Assembly: GCA_030629105.1 (NCBI GenBank)
Contig: DAOVPS010000042.1
Location: 1-18,337, forward strand
Length of the DNA stretch: 18,337 bases
Source: JABLTI01 sp030629105
Lineage (GTDB): Archaea > Asgardarchaeota > Heimdallarchaeia > JABLTI01
Direction of reading: 5' to 3'
The notes under the pieces are model-generated. The model worked only from the letters and a program-made list of their open reading frames with translations, was not told the origin of the DNA and did no database searches. A program made the translations under genes and the position numbers. Position 1 is the first letter of the stretch. Every line of letters begins with the position of its first letter. Positions 7,452 through 15,292 of the stretch are shown in pieces.

Positions 7452-10418
7452 ATGGATTCTGAAAGAGATGAAGTGAGCTTCTTTTTGGAATATAAACCAA
7501 AGTATAAAGTTTTTCATGAATTAATGAGTAAAAGAATGAGAAATGTCTTACTTGTTTCCAGTATTTATGATAGTTTTATGCTTGAAGAAGATGGACGATT
7601 ATCAGATCAAATTTACGAAGAATTTCAGAATCTTAATTTACGTACATTACCCCGAATCACACGAGTTTCTTCAGCAAAAGAAGCACTAGATATTCTAAAC
7701 GTCCAAAAATTTGATTTAGTTATAACTATGCGACGACTAGGCGAAATGGATGCATTCTCTTTTGGAAAAAATGTTAAGAAAATTCAAAATATACCAGTTA
7801 TTTTACTTCTAACAAGTGTTGTTGAAATAAGTTATCTGCCAACTAGGGAGAAGCGTAAAGGGATCGATAGAGTTTTTGTTTGGAATGGTGATTCAAAGGT
7901 TTTTGTTGCTATAATAAAACATCTTGAAGATAAATTGAATGCAAAACGAGATATAGAGATTGGGGATGTTAGAGTATTTATTTTTGTAGAAGATTCCATT
8001 AGATTTTATTCTTTATTTTTACCTGAATTATATAGTGAGCTAATGAATCAAACTCATCGATTAATACTAGAAGGATCAAATGATTTTCAAGATTTATTAA
8101 AAATGAGGATTCGTCCTAAAATCATTCTTGCTGAGACTTATGAAGAAGCAATGAAGTATTTCAAAAAATATCAGAAAAATGTGATGGGTGTTATTTCTGA
8201 TATAGAATTTCCCAAGGATGGAAAATCAAATAAAAATGCTGGGTTCCTATTTGTTAAGCAAATAACAAAAAAAATTAGAAATCTACCAATAATTTTACAA
8301 TCTACAAAAGAGGAGTATCGTAAAACCGCTGAAGAAATGGGTTATCTCTTTAATCATAAACGTTCACACGGAATGCTGTGGGACCTTCGAAAATGGTTAT
8401 TAGATTTTGTTGGTTTTGGTGATTTTGTTTTTAAAAATGAAGATGGAGAAATTGTTGGAAAAGCTAAGGATATGATTAGCTTTTATGAACAAATTGGAAA
8501 TATACCAATTGAATCTCTAATCTATCATGGTAAAAATGATCATTTCTCCAACTGGCTTCATGCTAGGGGAGAATTTGAGATTGCAGAAAAATTGAAACCA
8601 CGAAAAGTTTCGGAATTTACACACGAAGAATTACGGGAATTTCTTCTGAGTACAATTAATGAAGTTGTGCTAGAAAAAACTAGAGGAATAATAAACGATT
8701 TCTCAAAAGAAAATTATAATCAAGATATGCTCTTTTTAAGATTAAGACCTGGATCATTAGGTGGTAAAGGTAGAGGTTTAGCTTTTCTGATGTTTCTTCT
8801 TAATTCATTTCAGATACAGGATGAATTTAAGGATGTTACAATCGAAATACCTAGAACATGTGTATTAGGGACTGATGAATATGATAAATTTATGGAGGAA
8901 AATAATCTCTATGATTTCACATTGTCGAATATCTCTGATGAAGAAATCAAGAAGAAGTTTACAAAAGCAAAATTATCAAAAAGCATTCGATCAGATCTTA
9001 AATTTCTTTTACAATATTGGACAAAACCATTGGCAATTCGTTCGTCGAGTTTATTAGAAGATTCTGCTTATCAACCATTTGCTGGCATATTTAGCACCTT
9101 GATGATCCCTAATAACAATGACAAAGAAACTAATCTGAATCAACTGTGTACCGCAATAAAACTTGTTTATGCTTCAGTCTTTCAGGAAGTAGCTAAATCA
9201 TATGCAGAAACTATTAGTCAAACAGTTGAAGAATCCAAGATGGCTGTTATAATTCAGGAAGTAGTTGGAAAAGAACACAATGCTCGCTTCTATCCTGATT
9301 TTTCAGGAACAGCTTCCTCATTTAATTATTATCCTTTTGTAGATTTTATGAAATCAGAAGATGGGATAGCTCATTTAGCTTTAGGTCTGGGTCGCTTAAT
9401 AGTGGATGGATATGAATCATTTCGATTTTGTCCTAAATATCCTAAAAGTAACTTTTATTCTACACCGGATTATTTGTTAGATAATAGTCAAAATGTCTTT
9501 TATGCAATAAATCTTGAACAAAAGAAACTTGATATTTTAATTGATGATCCTTTCGTCAAAAAATTTGATATGATTGATGCAAATGAGGATGATACCCTCA
9601 ATAAAGTAGCAGATACATATGATTTCAATTCAAAGACACTTGGAACTGGTTATCATGGAAAAGGATCTCCTGTAATTACATTTAGTAAACTATTAAAACT
9701 AAAACTTCTGCCCCTCGCTGAGATTATCACAAAAATTCTGGCAATTGGAGAACAAACAATGGGTTGCTCCATAGAAATAGAATTTGCTGTGAATTTTAAA
9801 GAGAGTAAAAACGAAAAGGATAAGTTTAGTATATTACAAATACGACCCTTTTTGCAGCAAGAAATGATGCTCGTAGATGACATTGAAACATATGAGAAAA
9901 AACAATTACTTGCATATTCCAATCATGTTTCTGGCAATTTAATTTGTAAAGATATCTATGATATCATCTACGTAAAACCTGAATCATTTGATAATTTGAA
10001 AACTCTTGAGATGTTAAAGGAAATAGATGAATTAAATTCTAAATTAGTTGCTAAAAATCGGCAGTACCTGCTTATAGGTTTTGGTCGATGGGGTTCATCA
10101 GATCGTTTTCTTGGCATTCCTGCAAAATGGAACAATATAAGTGGAGCTAAAACAATTATTGAAACAAATTTAGAGAATTTCCAAATAGATTTTTCACAAG
10201 GAAGTCATTTCTTCCATAATATTGTATCTTCAAATATTGGATATCTCCATATTAAATATCGTGAAATGCAACATTTCATTGATTGGGACTGGCTTGGAAA
10301 TGAATCAGCTGAAAATGATTTGACTTTTGTGAGACATGTTAGCTTTAAAAAACCTTTAATTATTATAATTAATGCCAAAAGAAAAGAAGGGATGATTATA
10401 AAACCATCAGAGAATTAA
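7452..10418 (+). CDS. Dual-receiver / pyruvate-dikinase ATP-grasp fusion protein
   Basis: 988 residues, cytosolic. In order: receiver-like domain 1 (about 30-160), receiver domain 2 (about 172-318), a helical DUF5752-like linker (about 338-405), a pyruvate-phosphate-dikinase/PEP-synthase N-terminal ATP-grasp domain (about 428-800), and a conserved C-terminal domain (about 800-988). Receiver 2 retains E180/D181, the phosphoacceptor D250 (VISDIEF), T285 and K303; receiver 1 has M93 where the aspartate should be. The ATP-grasp domain shows GGKGRGLA (437-444), AIRSSS with R530, PFAG and LQIRP (795-799). The phosphohistidine swivel domain and the PEP-binding barrel are absent. Instead the end carries GRWGSSD (878-884) and SQGSHFF (915-921). 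I recall similar proteins in Bacteroidota and archaea, annotated only as PEP/pyruvate-binding. An AGGTG site at 7440-7444 supports the ATG. Likely a phosphorylation-controlled ATP-dependent phosphotransferase; substrate unknown. Confidence 0.85.
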   Translation: MDSERDEVSFFLEYKPKYKVFHELMSKRMRNVLLVSSIYDSFMLEEDGRLSDQIYEEFQNLNLRTLPRITRVSSAKEALDILNVQKFDLVITMRRLGEMDAFSFGKNVKKIQNIPVILLLTSVVEISYLPTREKRKGIDRVFVWNGDSKVFVAIIKHLEDKLNAKRDIEIGDVRVFIFVEDSIRFYSLFLPELYSELMNQTHRLILEGSNDFQDLLKMRIRPKIILAETYEEAMKYFKKYQKNVMGVISDIEFPKDGKSNKNAGFLFVKQITKKIRNLPIILQSTKEEYRKTAEEMGYLFNHKRSHGMLWDLRKWLLDFVGFGDFVFKNEDGEIVGKAKDMISFYEQIGNIPIESLIYHGKNDHFSNWLHARGEFEIAEKLKPRKVSEFTHEELREFLLSTINEVVLEKTRGIINDFSKENYNQDMLFLRLRPGSLGGKGRGLAFLMFLLNSFQIQDEFKDVTIEIPRTCVLGTDEYDKFMEENNLYDFTLSNISDEEIKKKFTKAKLSKSIRSDLKFLLQYWTKPLAIRSSSLLEDSAYQPFAGIFSTLMIPNNNDKETNLNQLCTAIKLVYASVFQEVAKSYAETISQTVEESKMAVIIQEVVGKEHNARFYPDFSGTASSFNYYPFVDFMKSEDGIAHLALGLGRLIVDGYESFRFCPKYPKSNFYSTPDYLLDNSQNVFYAINLEQKKLDILIDDPFVKKFDMIDANEDDTLNKVADTYDFNSKTLGTGYHGKGSPVITFSKLLKLKLLPLAEIITKILAIGEQTMGCSIEIEFAVNFKESKNEKDKFSILQIRPFLQQEMMLVDDIETYEKKQLLAYSNHVSGNLICKDIYDIIYVKPESFDNLKTLEMLKEIDELNSKLVAKNRQYLLIGFGRWGSSDRFLGIPAKWNNISGAKTIIETNLENFQIDFSQGSHFFHNIVSSNIGYLHIKYREMQHFIDWDWLGNESAENDLTFVRHVSFKKPLIIIINAKRKEGMIIKPSEN

Positions 10419-10456
10419 AATAATTAATAGTATTAAAAGAAAAAAGGTTGATAAAA

Positions 10457-11227
10457 ATGCAACTAATTCCAATAAGCACTCCATTAATAACAACTAGTGA
10501 TGATTTGTTTGAGGTAATATTAGCTGCGTTAAAGAAAGCTAAAGTAACCCTCCAAGATGGAGATGTTATAACAATAGCAACTAAGATCATCAGCGTAACA
10601 CAAGGACTACTAATAAAGAAGGATGAGATCGAGGTATCCAAAGAAGCAAAAGAATACGCAAAGATTACTCAACTAAGTCCGGAATTCATGGAAGTAGCTA
10701 TAAGGGAATCTGATGAAGTATTAGGAGCATGTTTTGGAGCATTACTGACAAGAAGAGATGGTCATTTCATGCCAAATGCCGGTGCTGATCAGAGCAACGC
10801 TCCACCTGGTACAATAATAATACTCCCTGCCAACCCATCACAGATTGCTCGAGAAATTCAACAATTTCTTCAAGGTAAATTTAATTGTCGAATAGGTGTG
10901 ATAATTGGTGATAGTCGAGTTCAACCTTTAAGAAGAGGTACAAGTGGGTTAGCACTTGGAGTTGCAGGATTCGTTCCAGTGATAGATGATAGGGGAAGAA
11001 AAGACCTATTTGATAGAGAAATGAAAATGACAAGGAGAGCTATTGCAGATAATCTAATGTCTGCTGCTGAAATTCTTTCAGGTGAAGTAGATGAGAAAGT
11101 TCCCATTGTTTTAGTAAGAAACGCTCCGATAATTATGACTGATGAAGATTTAACAGAAACCATGTCTATTTCCCCCACTGAGTGTATGTACTTTAGTACT
11201 TTTCTCACGAAAGATGAGGATGAGTGA
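10457..11227 (+). CDS. cofE: Coenzyme F420-0:L-glutamate ligase
   Basis: 256 residues. CofE adds glutamates to F420-0 using GTP, completing the deazaflavin cofactor. Seen: GADQSNAPPG (109-118) with metal ligand D111, IIGDSRVQPLRRGT (149-162) with D152-S153 where the family usually has Asp-Thr, GVAGFVPVIDDRG (168-180), and the later ADNLMSAAEIL helix. Length matches archaeal single-domain CofE, without the FbiB-type nitroreductase extension. ATG 10457 is chosen over the in-frame TTG at 10448 because the AGG of the ribosome-binding site touches the TTG but lies 9 bases from the ATG. It begins 38 bases after the receiver/ATP-grasp gene, so co-transcription is possible. The organism therefore probably makes F420, although no other cof gene is in the window. 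Confidence 0.92.
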   Translation: MQLIPISTPLITTSDDLFEVILAALKKAKVTLQDGDVITIATKIISVTQGLLIKKDEIEVSKEAKEYAKITQLSPEFMEVAIRESDEVLGACFGALLTRRDGHFMPNAGADQSNAPPGTIIILPANPSQIAREIQQFLQGKFNCRIGVIIGDSRVQPLRRGTSGLALGVAGFVPVIDDRGRKDLFDREMKMTRRAIADNLMSAAEILSGEVDEKVPIVLVRNAPIIMTDEDLTETMSISPTECMYFSTFLTKDEDE

Positions 11228-11273
11228 ATTCCTCTCATTAGCCTCATAAATTTTCAACAAACTGGTGTTTTTC

Positions 11274-11936
11274 ATGAATAAGGCGAAGATAATCATTTCC
11301 GAGCTCGACAAACATTATGGGGTTAAACATTGGAAACGTTGGAGAGAACCAGTAGGCGAATTGGTACGAACAATTCTTTCGCAAAACACCACAGATAAAA
11401 ATAGTTTACGAGCTTATGCTAATTTAATTGAGACATTCAAGACTTGGGATGAAATACTGGAAGCAGATGAAACGGAAATAGCTGAACCAATAAGAAGTGG
11501 TGGTTTAGCAAATATTAAAGCAAAAAAAATCAAGAAGAGTTTACTGGAAATTAAAAAACGTGAAGGGAAAATTGATCTTGAATTTCTTGCAGATTACAAT
11601 CAAGATGAAGCTGAAGACTATTTAGTGTCTTTGGATGGTGTAGGACCAAAAACAGCTGCGTGTGTTCTAATATTTTCGTTTAATTTTCCAATTATGCCTG
11701 TTGATACTCATGTTCATCGATTAAGTAATCGAATAGGACTAGTCGCAACTAAAACTCGAGAAAAAACTCAGGAAGCAATGAAAACTATAATCCCAAAGAA
11801 AAACATCTATAGTTTCCATCTAAATCTCATCGAGCATGGACGAAAAGTGTGTAAAGCTTCAAAACCATTGTGCTCACAGTGCTTTCTTACAGATTTTTGT
11901 GATTACTTTCAAGAAAACCTCAACAAGATCTCTTGA
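11274..11936 (+). CDS. nth: Endonuclease III, 4Fe-4S HhH-GPD DNA glycosylase
   Basis: 220 residues from ATG 11274. Base-excision repair glycosylase/AP lyase for oxidised pyrimidines. Seen: the ILSQNTTD segment (34-41), a helix-hairpin-helix LDGVGPKTA (120-128) with catalytic lysine K126, the catalytic aspartate D144 in PVDTHVHRL, and a C-terminal iron-sulfur site C193-x6-C200-x2-C203-x5-C209 with canonical endonuclease III spacing. A GTG at 11265 would add three residues, but the GGTG at 11264-11267 is better read as the ribosome-binding site for the ATG, 6 bases downstream. It follows cofE by 46 bases on the same strand. All catalytic residues are intact, so normal activity is expected. Some archaeal members act on other lesions, so exact substrate choice is open. 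Confidence 0.92.
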   Translation: MNKAKIIISELDKHYGVKHWKRWREPVGELVRTILSQNTTDKNSLRAYANLIETFKTWDEILEADETEIAEPIRSGGLANIKAKKIKKSLLEIKKREGKIDLEFLADYNQDEAEDYLVSLDGVGPKTAACVLIFSFNFPIMPVDTHVHRLSNRIGLVATKTREKTQEAMKTIIPKKNIYSFHLNLIEHGRKVCKASKPLCSQCFLTDFCDYFQENLNKIS

Positions 11937-12023
11937 AAATTTTTAAGTAAAGCAAAGCTAATTAAGATTGAATCTCCTTATTTTCTTTACTAAGATGGAT
12001 GCTTCTTTGTAGGAAGAACAGTT

Positions 12024-12512
12024 TTGATTAATATTACACCTGATCTCTCAATCAATGCAACGTTAGCGGAAGAGATTTTGAATTGGGGGTTACCTATACT
12101 AGGTGTTATTTTTACAGGTTTAATTATCTGGTTTATTTGGAGATATGTTAGAAAAAGTGATCATACAGGACGAATTTCAGAGTTTGATGAGAAATCTCTA
12201 AAGAAATTGATTGAAGATAAAGGAACTCAAAAGCATCAGCCATATTGTGAGGATTGTAAGATGCCGATGAGGACGGAAATTCGCTATAAGGATTTCATGA
12301 AAGATCAAGGCGAATTCCTAATTAATTGTGAAACAGCAGAAAATACCTTGACATCACTTGTTGGTAGCAGTCGTATTTCCCAAGAAGATATGGATTTGAT
12401 AACAGAGTTTTTTGCAAGTCATCCTGAATTAGAACAACAACTTTTTAGAAGATATAAATGCCCAAATTGTTCGAAGACACAAGTTTTACCATACCTGAAA
12501 ACAACTGAATGA
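12024..12512 (+). CDS. Single-helix membrane protein with cytosolic zinc-binding domain
   Basis: 162 residues beginning at TTG, supported by AGGAAG at 12011-12016, 7 bases upstream. A short polar N-terminus is followed by one hydrophobic helix (about 22-40) and the basic stretch WRYVRKSDHTGR, so the bulk of the protein should face the cytosol. Two cysteine pairs, C75-x2-C78 (YCEDCKMPM) and C146-x2-C149 (YKCPNCSKT), flank a helical 65-residue segment and probably share one zinc. I do not recognise the family. The downstream TauE/SafE-type transporter lies 84 bases away on the same strand, but a T-tract (12513-12519) and a TATA-like box fall between, so the pairing may be positional only. Confidence 0.75.
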   Translation: MINITPDLSINATLAEEILNWGLPILGVIFTGLIIWFIWRYVRKSDHTGRISEFDEKSLKKLIEDKGTQKHQPYCEDCKMPMRTEIRYKDFMKDQGEFLINCETAENTLTSLVGSSRISQEDMDLITEFFASHPELEQQLFRRYKCPNCSKTQVLPYLKTTE

Positions 12513-12519
12513 TTTTTTT
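12513..12519 (+). terminator. T-tract directly after the zinc-ribbon membrane protein gene
   Basis: Seven consecutive T residues begin immediately after the TGA stop at 12510-12512. Oligo-T tracts without a hairpin are the usual archaeal intrinsic termination signal. A TATA-like box follows at once, consistent with a transcription-unit boundary. Confidence 0.4.
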
Positions 12520-12524
12520 AATCC

Positions 12525-12532
12525 TTATAAAT
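12525..12532 (+). promoter_or_regulatory. Candidate TATA box for the TauE/SafE transporter gene
   Basis: TTATAAAT at 12525-12532 would place transcription start near 12555, about 40 bases before the ATG at 12597. That ATG has its own ribosome-binding site, AGGTG at 12584-12588. Assigned by motif and spacing only. Confidence 0.4.
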
Positions 12533-12596
12533 TTCATAGATAGGAATAGTTTTATTCTCACAGAATTCCAATATATATCGTTTAGGTGCACTCAAA

Positions 12597-13559
12597 ATGG
12601 AACCATTATCAGTATTCTTTATACTAATTCCAATAGGTATTGCTGTAGGAATATTCGCTGCAATAACCGGTCTAGGCGGTGGGGTTTTGATGGTGCCTAT
12701 CTTATTTTATGCTGCTTTTGCCTTATTTGATCCATTTGCAAACTATGGTATACTAGATGTTTTCAAATATGCAACAACGATATCGAGTACTGTAATTGTA
12801 TTCACAGCTGCGTCCGCTACTATCGCCTTTTCGATTCAAAAGCGAATTGATTACTTAGTAGGAATTCTCTGTATCCCATATACCATTGTTGGATCATATC
12901 TTGGAAAGTTAACCCAAGCAAAAATTAATGAAACAGCTGTCTTAATCTTCTTTGCAATTCTGTTATTCTTAACCGCTTTAAGAATGATCTATAAAGTAAT
13001 CTCTCCAAAAATTTGGAGAGCTAAGATTAAGGAAGGGGATAATGAAATTCTAATTCCAGTTGAAGAAGCTGAAACTGAGGAAAAACCATCTCGAATCAAA
13101 TTACTTCTAAATAGATTAACATTAGAGAAAGATATAGAAGATAGAAGTGGCGAGAAATGGCAATATAAAGCAAGACTATACTTAACTCCTATAGCTCTTA
13201 TAGGTGGTTTTGTTGCAAGTATGGCTGGAGTTGGTGGAGGTATAGTCATGGTACCAGTTCTACACATATTCGTTGGTTTGCCTATCCACTTCGCAACAGC
13301 AACATCGGTTTTCATAATGATATTCACAAAATCAACAACAATAATTACAGCTTATACCGGATCCACAGAAACTTCTGGTATTTGGTGGCCATATGTAGCA
13401 GGCTTAGCAATTGGAATAATTGGCGGTGCTCAAATCGGTGCGAGATTAGCTCGAAAAATCAAAGCTGATCCATTAAAAATTGTCTTTGCTACTGTCTTAG
13501 TTTTAGTGTCAATCTGGACAATCATACAATGGCAATTAGATGTGCATGGAATCTTATAG
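12597..13559 (+). CDS. TauE/SafE family sulfite/sulfonate-type exporter
   Basis: 320-residue polytopic membrane protein of the TauE/SafE family, whose members export sulfite, sulfoacetate or related anions. The internal duplication typical of the family is clear: ITGLGGGVLMVP (23-34) in repeat one and MAGVGGGIVMVP (209-220) in repeat two, each at the start of a hydrophobic half. The halves are joined by a charged cytosolic loop (about 138-192) rich in Glu and Lys. Hydrophobic segments fill 5-38, 60-80, 86-102, 112-135, 195-250 and 265-310. The start at ATG 12597 has AGGTG 8 bases upstream. Family assignment is firm. The substrate cannot be read from the sequence, and no sulfur-metabolism gene is adjacent. 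Confidence 0.9.
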   Translation: MEPLSVFFILIPIGIAVGIFAAITGLGGGVLMVPILFYAAFALFDPFANYGILDVFKYATTISSTVIVFTAASATIAFSIQKRIDYLVGILCIPYTIVGSYLGKLTQAKINETAVLIFFAILLFLTALRMIYKVISPKIWRAKIKEGDNEILIPVEEAETEEKPSRIKLLLNRLTLEKDIEDRSGEKWQYKARLYLTPIALIGGFVASMAGVGGGIVMVPVLHIFVGLPIHFATATSVFIMIFTKSTTIITAYTGSTETSGIWWPYVAGLAIGIIGGAQIGARLARKIKADPLKIVFATVLVLVSIWTIIQWQLDVHGIL

Positions 13560-13562
13560 TCT

Positions 13563-13634
13563 TTATCCAAATGGAAAGGGTTATTAGTTGCTACTTATTT
13601 CCCATAGAAGTAGATAGTAATTGACAATGGATAA
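13563..13634 (+). other. Possible stem-loop in the 13560-13657 spacer
   Basis: Nested complementary segments: TTATCCA (13563-13569) with TGGATAA (13628-13634), ATTA (13583-13586) with TAAT (13618-13621), and CTACTT (13591-13596) with AAGTAG (13608-13613) around an 11-base loop. A competing short pairing of TCCA with TGGA at 13572-13575 also exists. It could be a transcript-end structure for the transporter gene or part of the next gene's leader. The stems are short and AT-rich, so chance is possible. Confidence 0.2.
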
Positions 13635-13657
13635 GGAATCACATAAAGAGGTTTGAA

Positions 13658-14086
13658 TTGGAAATGGCTGAAGTTACGGATCTTCATGTTTTAGCGAAAC
13701 TATCTCAAGGTACACCCAATGAAGAAGATGCCTTTATCGTTAGAGGAGAAAATGATAAGATCATTGCTAAAATCCATAGTTTAAGTGAGTTACTTGATGT
13801 TTTTTCTAACTTAAAACCCGAAGAGATTTTTCCAAACCTCTGTCGAATTAAAGACAAAGATGTAGAATGTGACTTAGCATTATGGGTCCATTACGTTTTA
13901 GGTGATGCTGTTCTCTCTGCCAAAATATATAATTTTGCAATAAATATACAAGACGACCCAGAAAAGCTGAAGCTTCAAATTTTCAATGTATGCTTCAATA
14001 GGTATCTCAATTTTCAAGAATTGATTGATTCCTCTGACGATTTGTCCTTTTTTAAAGATGATCCTGCCCCTCCAACTAATATATAG
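13658..14086 (+). CDS. Small DUF5752-like protein
   Basis: 142 residues from TTG, with GAGGT at 13648-13652 five bases upstream; ATG at 13664 is an alternative that removes two residues. The pattern of a SLSELL helix, then KPEEIF, then ALWVHYVLGDAVLSAKI resembles the DUF5752 family as I recall it: a helical module with a conserved Trp and a Gly-Asp before a terminal helix. A similar pattern occurs inside the receiver/ATP-grasp protein at about 338-382. The protein is acidic, without membrane segments, and its four cysteines are not in metal-binding pairs. It starts 98 bases after the transporter gene and ends 63 bases before the radical SAM gene. Function is unknown. Confidence 0.65.
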   Translation: MEMAEVTDLHVLAKLSQGTPNEEDAFIVRGENDKIIAKIHSLSELLDVFSNLKPEEIFPNLCRIKDKDVECDLALWVHYVLGDAVLSAKIYNFAINIQDDPEKLKLQIFNVCFNRYLNFQELIDSSDDLSFFKDDPAPPTNI

Positions 14087-14149
14087 GCTATAATCGTCAA
14101 AAAATAAATAGAACTCTTTTCTTATTTATAGTAAGAGCGGTGAGTTCTA

Positions 14150-15286
14150 ATGCGTTTCTTCCCCAATAATCTCCAGCAAAAGAAATGTCAAATTTGCAGT
14201 AAAGAATCACCTGAGATTTCTGAGAAATTAGGTGTTTGCAAAGAATGTATTCTTACTCAACACCAAGAAGCCATGGAAATCATCAACAAAACTCGAGTAA
14301 AATATCGTCTTAAATATAATCTTACCATTGCTCCTCCGAAAACAAAGAAGGGCTTAACTTGTGGTGATTGTGTAAACAATTGTCGCTTAGGGGAAGGGGA
14401 AATCGGTTTCTGTAATCTAGTGAAAAACGTAAACCAAAAACTCGTTAGATTAGCTGGTGATGAGAAAAACGGTTTGTTTAGTTTCTATTATGATCCTCTA
14501 CCAACGAATTGTGTTGCCAGTCCGTTTTGTCCGGGAGGTACTTCAAGCGGGTATCCAAAATTCTCTTACGCAGATGGTCCCGAAATCGGATGGAATAATT
14601 TATCTGTTTTTTATCAAGCTTGCACTTTTGATTGCTTATTTTGTCAAAACCACCAATATCGGAAAGGCGTTCATTTATCAAGTCCAAATCCGCCTGAAGT
14701 TCTTGATAATGCTATAAGAAAAGATACAAGTTGCATTTGTTTTTTTGGCGGGGATCCTGCTGCGCAAATACGACATACTAATGCTGTGGGTTTGCTTGCT
14801 CTTAAAAGAGCAAAAAAGGAAAAACGAATTTTAAGAGTTTGTTGGGAAACAAATGGTTCAGCAAAGCCTGAGTTAATGCGTAAGTCAACTGAAATAGCTA
14901 TGAAATCAGGTGGATCCATCAAAATCGATACAAAAACATTCGATGAAGAATTGAACTTCGCTCTCTGTGGAACCAGTAATAAATTCACTTATTTCAATTT
15001 AAAGGAAATTGGTAGACGTATAAGCGATCGTCCAGAAACCCCATTACTAATTGCTAGTACATTATTAATTCCCGGGTATATAGATGAAGAACAAGTATCA
15101 AAAATAGCAAATTTTCTTGCTTCTATTGATACATCAATTCCTTATTCACTCTTAGCTTTTTATCCAGCCTTTGCTATTGATGATTTACCAACCACCTCAA
15201 AGGAACATGCTGAAAGATGTTTTAAGGTAGCAAAAAAACAAGGGTTAGAGAATATATCAATAGGGAATAAACATTTGTTACGTTAA
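14150..15286 (+). CDS. PflA-like radical SAM protein with N-terminal zinc ribbon
   Basis: 378 residues. The radical SAM cluster motif C158-x3-C162-x2-C165 lies in ACTFDCLFCQNHQYR, and GGDPAAQ (200-206) is the SAM-contacting glycine motif. Upstream are two other cysteine groups: a zinc ribbon C13/C16/C30/C33, and C71-x2-C74-x3-C78-x9-C88 followed by YYDPLPTNCVAS, a conserved region I recall from archaeal radical SAM proteins annotated as pyruvate formate-lyase activating-enzyme-like. The ATG follows a GGTGAG ribosome-binding site. No glycyl-radical enzyme gene is nearby, so an activase role is not supported, and the target is unknown. It is convergent with the glycosyltransferase gene, with only 6 bases between stops. 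Confidence 0.82.
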   Translation: MRFFPNNLQQKKCQICSKESPEISEKLGVCKECILTQHQEAMEIINKTRVKYRLKYNLTIAPPKTKKGLTCGDCVNNCRLGEGEIGFCNLVKNVNQKLVRLAGDEKNGLFSFYYDPLPTNCVASPFCPGGTSSGYPKFSYADGPEIGWNNLSVFYQACTFDCLFCQNHQYRKGVHLSSPNPPEVLDNAIRKDTSCICFFGGDPAAQIRHTNAVGLLALKRAKKEKRILRVCWETNGSAKPELMRKSTEIAMKSGGSIKIDTKTFDEELNFALCGTSNKFTYFNLKEIGRRISDRPETPLLIASTLLIPGYIDEEQVSKIANFLASIDTSIPYSLLAFYPAFAIDDLPTTSKEHAERCFKVAKKQGLENISIGNKHLLR

Positions 15287-15292
15287 AACAAG

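Noticed and set aside
7452..10418. Calling the 988-residue protein a phosphoenolpyruvate synthase or pyruvate phosphate dikinase
   Set aside because: The phosphohistidine and PEP-binding domains are absent; only the N-terminal ATP-grasp domain is shared.
10448..11227. CofE starting at TTG 10448
   Set aside because: The AGG of the ribosome-binding site directly abuts this TTG, whereas ATG 10457 has a workable spacing.
11946..11991. AGTAAAG/CTTTACT inverted repeat after the endonuclease III gene
   Set aside because: The arms are only 7 bases with a 32-base spacer in AT-rich DNA, which is expected by chance.
12509..12730. 73-codon plus-strand frame overlapping the transporter start
   Set aside because: It runs out of frame across the promoter region and the first codons of the TauE/SafE gene, with cysteine/arginine-rich composition typical of a shadow frame.
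14090..14135. ATAAATA/TATTTAT repeat before the radical SAM gene
   Set aside because: It is short and wholly A/T, so too weak to call an operator or terminator.
14478..14988. Minus-strand frames inside the radical SAM gene
   Set aside because: They are antisense shadows of a gene with intact cluster and SAM-binding motifs.
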